DNA from: UBA1737 sp964474685
GTDB taxonomy: Bacteria; Bacillota_I; Bacilli_A; ML615J-28; CAG-313
Assembly (NCBI GenBank): GCA_964474685.1
Contig: CAYYTE010000037.1
Coordinates: 1-11,895, forward strand
DNA: 11,895 nucleotides
Direction: 5' to 3'
Shown: piece after piece, positions 1 to 8,375 of the stretch
Numbering within the stretch: position 1 is the stretch's first letter
How the letters are laid out: each line of letters starts with the position of its first letter
The notes under the pieces: generated by a model
What the model saw: only the letters and a program-made list of their open reading frames with translations
The model's database searches: none
What the model was told of the DNA's origin: nothing
Made by a program: the position numbers and the translations under genes

Positions 1-69
1 CAGGAAGAATATATTCAGATTTTATATGATCCGATGAATCCTAAGAATGTAGTATACATGAGACAGTAA
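1..69 (+). CDS. C-terminal end of an unidentified protein (partial)
   Basis: An open frame enters from the left edge and stops with TAA at 67-69, giving the last 22 residues of a protein. The visible tail contains a hydrophobic strand followed by YDPMNPKN and ends in VVYMRQ. A tyrosine-aspartate-proline-x-asparagine-proline turn close to the C-terminus is seen in DUF3592-type small membrane proteins, but 22 residues are too few to assign a family. The stop is separated from the uvrB ATG by a single base, so the two genes are probably cotranscribed, and uvrB translation may depend on ribosomes finishing this gene. Confidence 0.5.
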   Translation, partial: QEEYIQILYDPMNPKNVVYMRQ

Positions 70-70
70 T

Positions 71-1942
71 ATGGATGAGAACCGATTATTCAAACTAGTT
101 AGTCCGTATAGTCCTTATGGTGACCAACCAGATGCGATAAAAAGACTTACTGAAAATATTAACAATGGGGTCAAAGAGCAAACATTACTGGGTGCTACCG
201 GCACTGGTAAGACTTTTACAATTGCAAATGTTATTGCAAATTGTAATAAGCCTACTTTGGTATTGTCTCATAATAAAACTTTAGCGGGTCAATTATATGC
301 GGAACTGAAAGCATTCTTTCCTGAAAATAGAGTAGAGTATTTTATTTCCTATTATGATTATTATCAACCAGAAGCATATGTTCCTAGCAAGGATATGTAT
401 ATTGAAAAAGATTCTAGTATTAATGATGAAATTGACCAAATGCGACACGCTGCAACTGCTTCTCTATTGGAAAGAAGAGATACCATTATAGTAGCGAGTG
501 TTTCATGTATTTATGGTATTGGTGATGTCGAAGACTATCGGGATTCGATGATGACAATCCGGGTTGGGCAAATCCTTTCTAGAGATACTTTTATTGAAAA
601 CTTAATTAAGCGCCAGTATGTTCGTAACTCAATGGAGTTTTTAAGAGGAAGTTTTCGTGTAAAAGGAGAGCATGTGGATTTAATTCCGATTTCTGAAAAG
701 ACGGAAGGAATTCGTGTTACTTTCTTTGATGATGAAATTGAAAAAATAGCTTTCTTTGATACCATTACAGGACATATTACCTCTCTTACAACGGTGGTTA
801 GTATTTTTCCCGCAACACATTTCGTAATGAATGAAGCGAAAAAAGAAGAAGCGATAAAAAGAATTGAGGCTGAATTAAGTAGCCAAATAGAGAAATTTAA
901 AAGTGAAGGTAAGCTAGTTGAAGCGGAGCGTATTGAACAACGTACGAAATATGATATTGAAATGATGAAAGAAGTCGGTTATTGCTCGGGTATAGAGAAT
1001 TATTCTAGGCATATGACTTTAAGAAGTAGTGGTGAAACTCCTTCGGTATTACTTGATTTTTTTGGTAATGATTACTTGATGGTGATTGATGAATCCCATG
1101 TTACNNNNNNNNNNNNNNNNNNNNNNNNNNNNNNNNNNNNNNNNNNNNNNNNNNNNNNNNNNNNNNNNNNNNNNNNNNNNNNNNNNNNNNNNNNNNNNNN
1201 NNNNGTGCTACCATCTTTGAACCAAATTGATGTTTTAACAGAAGAGATTAAAAAGCGTGTTGCTTTGAAAGAACGTACACTTGTTACAACACTAACGATT
1301 AAGATGAGTGAGGATTTAACCGCATATTTAAAAGATGCAGGGTTTAAGGTTGCTTATCTTCATTCTGAGATTAAAGCCCTTGATCGGTTAGAGATTATTC
1401 GAAAATTAAGAAAAGGTATATTTGATGTATTAGTAGGAATTAATCTATTAAGAGAAGGATTAGATATACCGGAAGTAAGTTTGATTGCTATATTGGATGC
1501 GGATAAAGAAGGATTCTTGCGTAGTGCTCGTTCGCTTATTCAAATAACAGGTCGTGCCGCAAGAAATTCACGTGGTGAAGTTATAATGTTTGCGGATAAA
1601 ATGACAGACTCAATGCAACAAGCAATCAATGAAACCAATCGAAGACGAGTTATTCAACAAGAATATAATGAACTTAATCATATTACACCTAAAACAATTG
1701 TAAAAGCAATTCCTGAAACAGTATCCATAATTGATGAAGGGGATAATGCGAATGTGAATGAGGCTATGACGGCGGAGATTTTTAGTAAACTTCCTTCTCT
1801 AGAACAAAAAACGATACTCGAGCAACTTGAAAAAGAAATGAAGAAAAAAGCTACAGCGCTTGAGTTTGAAGAAGCAATGAGTCTTCGTGATATAATATTT
1901 GAATTAAAAACAGGTGAAAAAAATGGAAAATCAAAACATTAA
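71..1942 (+). CDS. uvrB: UvrABC excinuclease subunit B (interrupted by an assembly gap)
   Basis: UvrB is the damage-verifying helicase-like subunit of nucleotide excision repair: UvrA loads it onto DNA and it recruits the nuclease UvrC. The Walker A motif GATGTGKT is at residues 41-48. The tyrosine-rich beta-hairpin (YYDYYQPEAYVP) that clamps damaged DNA is near 93-104, the DESH box at 340-343, and the C-terminal UVR motif (FEEAMSLRD) near the end. Helicase motif VI reads QITGRAARN, where the family norm is QTIGRAARN. A block of 100 N splits the gene just after DESHVT. From memory of the family about 80 residues are missing there, so the true protein should be near 670 residues rather than the 623 counted. 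No good ribosome site precedes the ATG, which fits coupling to the upstream gene. Confidence 0.97.
   Translation: MDENRLFKLVSPYSPYGDQPDAIKRLTENINNGVKEQTLLGATGTGKTFTIANVIANCNKPTLVLSHNKTLAGQLYAELKAFFPENRVEYFISYYDYYQPEAYVPSKDMYIEKDSSINDEIDQMRHAATASLLERRDTIIVASVSCIYGIGDVEDYRDSMMTIRVGQILSRDTFIENLIKRQYVRNSMEFLRGSFRVKGEHVDLIPISEKTEGIRVTFFDDEIEKIAFFDTITGHITSLTTVVSIFPATHFVMNEAKKEEAIKRIEAELSSQIEKFKSEGKLVEAERIEQRTKYDIEMMKEVGYCSGIENYSRHMTLRSSGETPSVLLDFFGNDYLMVIDESHVXXXXXXXXXXXXXXXXXXXXXXXXXXXXXXXXXXVLPSLNQIDVLTEEIKKRVALKERTLVTTLTIKMSEDLTAYLKDAGFKVAYLHSEIKALDRLEIIRKLRKGIFDVLVGINLLREGLDIPEVSLIAILDADKEGFLRSARSLIQITGRAARNSRGEVIMFADKMTDSMQQAINETNRRRVIQQEYNELNHITPKTIVKAIPETVSIIDEGDNANVNEAMTAEIFSKLPSLEQKTILEQLEKEMKKKATALEFEEAMSLRDIIFELKTGEKNGKSKH
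1105..1204. other. Assembly gap of 100 N inside uvrB
   Basis: Exactly 100 N, a customary scaffold placeholder rather than a measured length. The flanking codons (DESHVT before; VLPSLNQID after) match positions in UvrB that are normally about 80 residues apart, so the real missing stretch is probably about 240 bp. The flanks are in frame across 100 N, but that reveals nothing about the real gap except that its length should be one more than a multiple of three if the gene is intact. Confidence 0.98.
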
Positions 1943-3056
1943 AGTCATCGTTGGTTTATCTGGGGGAGTAGATTCAGCGGTTAGTTGTATTCGTCTTCTT
2001 GAAGAGGGCTATCATGTAGAAGCGATGTTTATGCGTAACTGGGATAGTGCAATCAATAATGATTTAAGAGGAAATCCTGATTTGCTCGATGATGTGTGTC
2101 CTCAAGAAAGAGATTATCATGATTGTCAAAAAGTTTGTGATAAGTTAGGAATAAAACTTCATCGTGTTGATTTTATTGAGGAATATTGGAATAATGTCTT
2201 TCAGTATTTCCTAGATGAATATAAAAATGATCGTACACCTAACCCAGATGTATTTTGTAATAAGTATATAAAGTTTAAAAGTTTTTTAGATAAAGCCCAA
2301 GAACTTGGTGCAGATTATATTGCTATGGGACATTATGCAAGAGTAGAAAGACGGGATGGTAGGAGTTATTTATTAAGAGGAGTCGATAAAAACAAAGACC
2401 AATCTTATTTTTTATGTCAAATTAGTCAAAAGCAACTTTCTTACTCGATGTTTCCAGTCGGTGATATGGTAAAAGCCGATGTAAGAAAACTTGCCCGAAA
2501 ATATGGATTAGATAATGTTTCTGAAAAGAAAGATTCAACGGGTGTTTGTTTTATTGGAGAACGTAACTTTAAAGAATTCTTAATGAATTATTTGCCCGCA
2601 AACCCAGGCAATATTGTGGATACAAACGGAGTCATTCGTGGACGCCATGATGGTGTTATGTATTATACTATTGGTCAACGTCACGGATTAAAAATCGGAG
2701 GACCTGGAGAAGCTTGGTTTGTTTGTGGAAAAAGGGCTTTAACAAATGAATTGATTGTAAGTCAAGGCGATTCAGCAACCCTGTTGTTTGCGAATCGTGT
2801 ACTTGTTAATGAATTAAATTTCTTTAATGAACCTTTGCAAGAAGGTACTCGTGTGAGTGCAAAATTCAGGTACCGAGCTCCCGATGTAAATGTAACGATA
2901 CATATTATTGATGAATCTACACTCGAAGTAATAACAGACGTTCCAGTAAAAGCAATTACTCCGGGACAAGTCTGTGTATTTTATGATAATGAAATATGCC
3001 TTGGTGGAGGAATTATTGACAAAGTATATATGGATGATGTGGAAAGAGAATATTAA
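1923..3056 (+). CDS. mnmA: tRNA-specific 2-thiouridylase MnmA
   Basis: MnmA thiolates U34 of the tRNAs for Lys, Glu and Gln, using ATP to adenylate the uridine and a persulfide sulfur relayed from a cysteine desulfurase. Seen here, counting from ATG 1923 (377 residues, a normal length): the PP-loop SGGVDS at 13-18, the catalytic cysteine of NPDVFCNKYIKF at Cys112, the partner cysteine in DSTGVCFIGER at Cys209, and the C-terminal beta-barrel with YYTIGQRHGLKIGG. A GTG at 1914 is also in frame, but AGGTG at 1912-1916 lies six bases before ATG 1923 and would be destroyed as a ribosome site by the earlier start, so 1923 is preferred. The gene overlaps the uvrB end by 20 nt, indicating translational coupling. 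In Bacillus subtilis mnmA also lies close to recD2. Confidence 0.97.
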   Translation: MENQNIKVIVGLSGGVDSAVSCIRLLEEGYHVEAMFMRNWDSAINNDLRGNPDLLDDVCPQERDYHDCQKVCDKLGIKLHRVDFIEEYWNNVFQYFLDEYKNDRTPNPDVFCNKYIKFKSFLDKAQELGADYIAMGHYARVERRDGRSYLLRGVDKNKDQSYFLCQISQKQLSYSMFPVGDMVKADVRKLARKYGLDNVSEKKDSTGVCFIGERNFKEFLMNYLPANPGNIVDTNGVIRGRHDGVMYYTIGQRHGLKIGGPGEAWFVCGKRALTNELIVSQGDSATLLFANRVLVNELNFFNEPLQEGTRVSAKFRYRAPDVNVTIHIIDESTLEVITDVPVKAITPGQVCVFYDNEICLGGGIIDKVYMDDVEREY

Positions 3057-3071
3057 AAATGGAGGCTACCT

Positions 3072-5450
3072 ATGCAAATTTTAGAAGGAAGAATAAATCA
3101 TATACTATTCTTCAATGAAGAAAACGGCTATACGGTAGCCATTTTTTCGCTTCAAAGTGATTCGAAAATTAAACAAAAGATTGTAAGTTCAATAACCATC
3201 GTAGCTACTTTTGATAGAAAGCCTTACGATGAAGAAGAATATATATTAAAAGGAGATATCACTTATAATAAAAAGTATGGGGAACAGTTTAAAGTGGTTT
3301 CTTTTGAAAGAAAAAAACTTGAAACAATTGCTGGATTAATTCAATATCTATCGAGTGATTCTTTTGTTTCTATTGGGCCGAAAACTGCGAATAAACTAGT
3401 TAATGCGTTAGGGCTGGATTGCCTAAAAAAGATTAAAGAAGATAAAAGTTGTTTAAAAGTAATTGGGTTATCAAAAGTACAACAAGATACAATATATAAA
3501 GGGGTTGTAACCAACCAAGCGACAGAAGAAACACTATTGTTTTTACTAGATAATGGTTTAACGAGTGATATGGCTCATAAAGTTGCAACTGAATTTAAAG
3601 AAGAGACTAAAGAACTATTAACAAAGAATCCCTATTTAATTATGGATAAAATCCCTCGTTTTGGTTTTAAAAAGAATGACGCGTTTGCGCTTTCAATGGG
3701 AATCGATGAGTTATCTCCGATTCGTTTAAAAGCATTTATTTGTTATTTGATTACAGAGACATTATTTCAATCGGGAAATAGTTATATTGAAAAAGATAAA
3801 TTATATCAACAACTCAATAGTTCGTTACAAGTTGATATTAAAATTGATTTGTTTAATTCTCTATTAAAAGAGTTAAAAGAAGAAAGAAAAATATTTGTAT
3901 CCCCCGATGATTATGTATTTGATTATTATTCATATAAAGAAGAGACAAGCCTTGCGTTAAGACTTGCAACGATTATGAAACAAAATGATAAGAACCGTTT
4001 AACATATTCTTTAGATGAAATAAATAGAGCGTATTTAGAAGTAGTAAAAGATGAAACATTTGAACTGAATGAATTGCAACAAAAAGCCGTAAAACTTGCA
4101 TTTACTAAGCCAATGGTGATAATTACTGGTGGTCCTGGAACCGGTAAAACTACTATTGTTCATACGATTTTAAAATTATACTTTATGCTCAATGGAAATA
4201 ACAGTGCATTAAAAGATCGAATTGCCTTACTTGCTCCAACAGGAAGAGCCGCTAAGCGTTTAAGTGAATTAACTTCTATGTCTGCATCGACGATTCATCG
4301 ATTTTTAGGATATAATGGCGTTGAATTTGAATTTGATGAAGACAATAAGAAAAATACAAAACTTGTCATTGTAGATGAATCGAGCATGATGGATACGAGT
4401 CTTGCCAATCATTTAGTTCAAGCTTTAGAAGATTCGACAAGGTTAATTCTTGTCGGAGATGTTAATCAACTTCCCAGTGTGGGTCCGGGTCAAGTATTAA
4501 AGGATTTAATTGACTCAAAGCAAATAGAAACCATTTTCTTATCTACGATTCATCGTCAATCCCATGATTCTTCAATAATTCGCTTGGCACATTCGATTGA
4601 GAAAGGTGTATTACCGGATGATATATTAGAAAAACTTCCTGATAGAAATTTCATCCCTTTAGAAAATGAAATGATTCCTGAAGCAATTCTTAAAATAATT
4701 AAAATTGCAATGGAAAAATCAATTAATGTAAATGAAGAATTTCAGGTGTTAATTCCAATGTATAAAGGAAAATGTGGAATTAATTCCATGAATCAATTAT
4801 TACAAAAAACGATAAATCCCAATAAAGAAATGTGGAAAACTCCTTTTCATGAATTTAAGTTAGATGATAAAGTGATTCAGTTAGTGAATCATGCTGAAAA
4901 GAATATAATGAATGGGGATATCGGATACATTACGAACTTTGAATATGAGAATAATAAAATAGTTGGAATGAATGTTCGTTTTGATCAAGCAAATGTTTTG
5001 TATGGACCTGAGGATTTAGACGATTTAAGTCTAGCTTATGCAATTAGTATCCATAAATCGCAAGGTAGCGAGTTTAATCATGTAATAATTCCTATTTGTA
5101 GTGAATACTATATTATGTTAAAAAAGAAATTAATATATACGGGTATTACACGTGCTAAGAAGAGCATTATGTTACTTGGGAATTGTAATTTACTAAATCA
5201 AGCAATTTCTCGGACAGAGTATCCAAGAAAAACTATCTTAAAGAATATTTTTATAGAAAACTTAAAATCTCCGAACGTATTAAAGAATAGTACAACTACA
5301 ATTACTGATTTTCTAAAAAGTAAGGAGACTATTAATGAAACTACTATAAATGAAATTCCCTCTATTGAAGATAATGAAGAACTAATTGAGGAAGATATAT
5401 TAGGATCCGATATAGCAAGTGATTTAAAACAAAGTGATTTTGACAAATAG
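3072..5450 (+). CDS. recD2: RecD2-type ATP-dependent 5'-3' DNA helicase
   Basis: A superfamily 1B helicase of the RecD2/YrrC type, which acts without RecBC in organisms that use AddAB. It is linked to recombination, replication fork handling and mismatch repair. It has 792 residues, the expected length. The N-terminal region carries the extra OB-like and helix-hairpin-helix parts that distinguish RecD2 from RecD (for example SIGPKTANKLVNALG near 98-112). The motor follows: Walker A GGPGTGKTT at 353-361, Walker B VDESS with Asp435-Glu436, the GDVNQLPSVGPG segment, an HRQ motif, the UvrD-like HKSQGSEF at 661-668 and YTGITRAKK. The tail after about 730 is acidic and low in complexity. TGGAGG at 3060-3065 sits six bases before ATG 3072. 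It lies 15 nt after mnmA; the TPR gene that separates the pair in B. subtilis is absent. Confidence 0.95.
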   Translation: MQILEGRINHILFFNEENGYTVAIFSLQSDSKIKQKIVSSITIVATFDRKPYDEEEYILKGDITYNKKYGEQFKVVSFERKKLETIAGLIQYLSSDSFVSIGPKTANKLVNALGLDCLKKIKEDKSCLKVIGLSKVQQDTIYKGVVTNQATEETLLFLLDNGLTSDMAHKVATEFKEETKELLTKNPYLIMDKIPRFGFKKNDAFALSMGIDELSPIRLKAFICYLITETLFQSGNSYIEKDKLYQQLNSSLQVDIKIDLFNSLLKELKEERKIFVSPDDYVFDYYSYKEETSLALRLATIMKQNDKNRLTYSLDEINRAYLEVVKDETFELNELQQKAVKLAFTKPMVIITGGPGTGKTTIVHTILKLYFMLNGNNSALKDRIALLAPTGRAAKRLSELTSMSASTIHRFLGYNGVEFEFDEDNKKNTKLVIVDESSMMDTSLANHLVQALEDSTRLILVGDVNQLPSVGPGQVLKDLIDSKQIETIFLSTIHRQSHDSSIIRLAHSIEKGVLPDDILEKLPDRNFIPLENEMIPEAILKIIKIAMEKSINVNEEFQVLIPMYKGKCGINSMNQLLQKTINPNKEMWKTPFHEFKLDDKVIQLVNHAEKNIMNGDIGYITNFEYENNKIVGMNVRFDQANVLYGPEDLDDLSLAYAISIHKSQGSEFNHVIIPICSEYYIMLKKKLIYTGITRAKKSIMLLGNCNLLNQAISRTEYPRKTILKNIFIENLKSPNVLKNSTTTITDFLKSKETINETTINEIPSIEDNEELIEEDILGSDIASDLKQSDFDK

Positions 5451-5466
5451 TGAATTATATATATTG

Positions 5467-5503
5467 AAGAATCTATTTTTGAATAGATTCTTTTTTATTT
5501 TTA
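5467..5503 (+). terminator. Intrinsic terminator after recD2
   Basis: A perfect 11-bp stem, AAGAATCTATT (5467-5477) with AATAGATTCTT (5482-5492), closed by a four-base loop and running into TTTTTT (5491-5496) and a further T-rich stretch. It lies 17 nt after the recD2 stop and separates the repair operon from comEA-comEC. Confidence 0.9.
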
Positions 5504-5561
5504 ATAAAATAAAATAAAGCAATAATCAATTCTCATTATAAATATATTATAAAGGGGGATA

Positions 5562-6101
5562 ATGAATAATATGGGGAAGAAAAATAGAATAATTGTATTG
5601 TTTATTTTTGTGTTTTGTCTATTTATTACTGGATGTAAAGAGGATGTGATTATTACTCCTTCTGAAATTCCAGAAGAAGTAGAAGAAATTACTTTTGATT
5701 TTGTTGAGATTCGAGGTGAAGTCAGATTTCCTGGTATTTATCAGATAAAGAAAGGCAGTATGATAAATGATTTAGTGAAACTTGCGGGAGGGTTATCAAG
5801 TAATGCGGATACTCGTAGTATTAATCTAGTATCACTTCTATATAATCATCAAAAGGTATATATACCAAAAATAGGGGAAAAGGAAGTGAATAGTGGAGGT
5901 GAAGAAAATACTTTGATAAGTATCAATCAAGGAACTTTGACAGAACTTTGTGAAATTCCTGGTATAGGAAAAGTCACTGCTAAAAAAATAATTGATTATA
6001 GAGAATCATCTGGCCCATTTCAGAAATTAGAAGATATTATGAAAGTAGAAGGAATTGGCAATGAGACTTATAAGAAAATTCAAAAATTCATTTGTTTATA
6101 A
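5562..6101 (+). CDS. comEA: Competence protein ComEA with predicted lipoprotein signal
   Basis: ComEA binds double-stranded DNA at the cell surface and hands it to the ComEC channel during transformation. Order of parts (179 residues): a basic start and hydrophobic stretch at 10-24 ending in a lipobox ITGC with Cys25; a short acidic linker; an SLBB-type domain at about 46-105 (IRGEVRFPGIYQIKKGS); and a C-terminal double helix-hairpin-helix with PGIGK at 133-137 and EGIG at 163-166. Typical ComEA proteins are anchored by an uncleaved transmembrane helix, so a lipid anchor is unusual. The ribosome site AAAGGGGG (5551-5558) is only 3 nt from ATG 5562 and 12 nt from an in-frame ATG at 5571, so the start is uncertain by three residues. 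No comEB-like deaminase gene follows. Confidence 0.93.
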   Translation: MNNMGKKNRIIVLFIFVFCLFITGCKEDVIITPSEIPEEVEEITFDFVEIRGEVRFPGIYQIKKGSMINDLVKLAGGLSSNADTRSINLVSLLYNHQKVYIPKIGEKEVNSGGEENTLISINQGTLTELCEIPGIGKVTAKKIIDYRESSGPFQKLEDIMKVEGIGNETYKKIQKFICL

Positions 6102-8340
6102 AGAGTCACTTCATAATTTATGGATTTATGTATTAATCATTGTTTCTATTGGTAATTTTCTTGATTCTGGTCATTACTTGTATTTGATATTATTGCTTCT
6201 CTTAGAGATTAAAATATTTTTTATTTCTAAGAGATTATTTTTTATATCCATTACCCTATTATTTATATTTTTATCGAATTATTTTATAAGAAACATAGTT
6301 GTAACCAAGGAGATTAAAAATGAATATGAAGGAATTATTCATATTATAAAAAGAGAAGAAAAAGAAGACAAATATAGATACCTAGTATATTTGGAAAATA
6401 AACAAAAAGCTTATTTAACGCTTCCTGTTCGCTTCAATAGTGGAGCTAAATTAATGGTTGAGGGAACATTGTATAAAGGTAGAGAAGAGTCCTATGACGG
6501 ATTTTTTAATCAAAAAAAATATTATGAGTACCTTGGTATTAGTTACTCAATTGATTGTAAAGATTATCAAGTGATTTCAACTAATGGATTTTCAATTTAT
6601 ATATTACAAGATATTTTATTGAATTATACACAAGGTTCTTTTGATAATATATCTGGAGGGTTTATACGTGCCCTTGTACTAGGAGATGGGACGGGACTTG
6701 ATCGAGAGTTTAAATCTTCTTTGCAATCAATTGGAGTTAGTCACCTCTTGGTTATATCGGGTCTTCATGTTTCTTTGTTTTTACTGTTTTTAGGTTTTCT
6801 CTATAAAATTTTTAAAATTCCTTCTCGATTTCAACAAACGATTAGTTACTGTTTTTTAATAAGTTATTTTATAATAACCGGTTTTTTAGTATCCGTGTGG
6901 AGAGTACTTTTTACTTTAATATTGCATAATTTTAAAAAAAGATATGATTTTGCTTATTCTGGATTGGACTTATTGTCCTTTAATTTTATTCTTGTTGTTT
7001 TGATATTTCCCACAATACTTTTTCAGTATCGTTTTATTTTTACCTATATCATTGCGTTTTCGTTATTACTTATACAACCGATATTAAAAAAAATCCTTAA
7101 AGTAAAATCACTCCTATATAAATTCATATTGCAAAACATTACAATTTCTTTTGCTTCCTTTTTTATTGTACTTCCTTTTGTTACAAAAATAGGTGCAAGA
7201 GTAAATTTTACAAGTGTAATCTATAATTTAGTATATATACCTTTCGTTAGTTACATATTTTTGCCTTGCTCATTACTTTGTTTTTGCTTTCCTTTTTTAA
7301 ATAGTTTCTATTCTCATCTTTGTTCGATGTTTTCTTTTGTAACTATTTTTCTTTCGAAATATCCTTTTCTATCCTTAGGATTATCTATTTTGCCAGTGTT
7401 CTTTTTTGTTCTTTACTACATTCTTTATATGTTCATCATTGTATCAAAAAGAAAAAAGATAAAGTATAGTATGATATTTACTTTCATCCTATTTATAATA
7501 CTTTGGAGTAATAAAATAGGTTTCCAAATCACACCTTCTGTTACGTTTATGGATTTACCATTAGGAGAATCTACACTAATGATTGATTCATTGGGTAAAA
7601 ATTCCATTTTAATTGATACAGGAAGTGCTCGTAGTGAAAGTGGAGTCGACGCTATATTGTTACAAAAAGGAGTGAAAACAATTGATTATTTAATACTATC
7701 TCATGCGGATGAAGACCATATAGGTAATGTTGCATTTTTGTTAAAGCATTATGATGTAAAAAATGTTATTTATAGTGCCATAGATGATAAATCAAAGAGC
7801 ATAGCGAAGTCTTTATCTAAGTATGTGAATATTATAGGTTTTAAAAAAGGTTCTAAATTACAGGTACAAAATATAATGATTGAATGTTTATATCCTATTC
7901 AAGATCTTGAAGATACGAATAATAACAGTTTAGTGTTATATATAGATTATTATAATACGCATTTCCTATTTACGGGCGATATTGAAAAACCGGCTGAAGA
8001 GATACTAGTTTCTACTGGTTTTAAACAAAAAATAGATGTGTTAAAGATTGCTCATCATGGGTCAACAACATCATCTACCATAAACTTCTTATCCTATGTA
8101 AATCCCAAGATGGCAATAGGAATGAATGGTTATTATAATCCTTTTGGCTTTCCTTCAAACTATGTTTGTAATAATCTAAAAAAGGCGAAGATTCGCTATT
8201 TTATGACAAATAGGTTTGGTTCTATCGTTTTTCTCTTTAAAAATAAAGGAGAGAAACCAAAACTTTTATTGACTCGAGAGGACAAAATTAGTGATTTTTT
8301 TTACAACCCCAAATTATGTCCTTATGATTTGATAAAATAG
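6061..8340 (+). CDS. comEC: ComEC/Rec2 DNA uptake channel with metallo-beta-lactamase-like domain
   Basis: ComEC is the polytopic membrane protein that passes single-stranded DNA into the cytoplasm during natural transformation. It has 759 residues, a normal length for Bacillota. The N-terminus has two or three membrane segments and an OB-like domain. The central competence domain includes the GDGTGLD and VISGLHVSL signatures and many helices up to about residue 480. The C-terminal domain is of the metallo-beta-lactamase fold and retains its metal ligands: SHADEDH (His548, Asp550, Asp552, His553), the GD of FTGD (Asp640) and AHHGS (His665, His666). It is therefore a candidate for the uptake nuclease, though that role is inferred from the family. 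ATG 6061 is chosen over TTG 6055 because GAAGGA (6048-6053) is 7 nt from the ATG. It overlaps comEA by 41 nt. Confidence 0.96.
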   Translation: MRLIRKFKNSFVYKESLHNLWIYVLIIVSIGNFLDSGHYLYLILLLLLEIKIFFISKRLFFISITLLFIFLSNYFIRNIVVTKEIKNEYEGIIHIIKREEKEDKYRYLVYLENKQKAYLTLPVRFNSGAKLMVEGTLYKGREESYDGFFNQKKYYEYLGISYSIDCKDYQVISTNGFSIYILQDILLNYTQGSFDNISGGFIRALVLGDGTGLDREFKSSLQSIGVSHLLVISGLHVSLFLLFLGFLYKIFKIPSRFQQTISYCFLISYFIITGFLVSVWRVLFTLILHNFKKRYDFAYSGLDLLSFNFILVVLIFPTILFQYRFIFTYIIAFSLLLIQPILKKILKVKSLLYKFILQNITISFASFFIVLPFVTKIGARVNFTSVIYNLVYIPFVSYIFLPCSLLCFCFPFLNSFYSHLCSMFSFVTIFLSKYPFLSLGLSILPVFFFVLYYILYMFIIVSKRKKIKYSMIFTFILFIILWSNKIGFQITPSVTFMDLPLGESTLMIDSLGKNSILIDTGSARSESGVDAILLQKGVKTIDYLILSHADEDHIGNVAFLLKHYDVKNVIYSAIDDKSKSIAKSLSKYVNIIGFKKGSKLQVQNIMIECLYPIQDLEDTNNNSLVLYIDYYNTHFLFTGDIEKPAEEILVSTGFKQKIDVLKIAHHGSTTSSTINFLSYVNPKMAIGMNGYYNPFGFPSNYVCNNLKKAKIRYFMTNRFGSIVFLFKNKGEKPKLLLTREDKISDFFYNPKLCPYDLIK

Positions 8341-8375
8341 AAGTAGGTATGAATTTTAAACAAAGGAGTGAAAGG

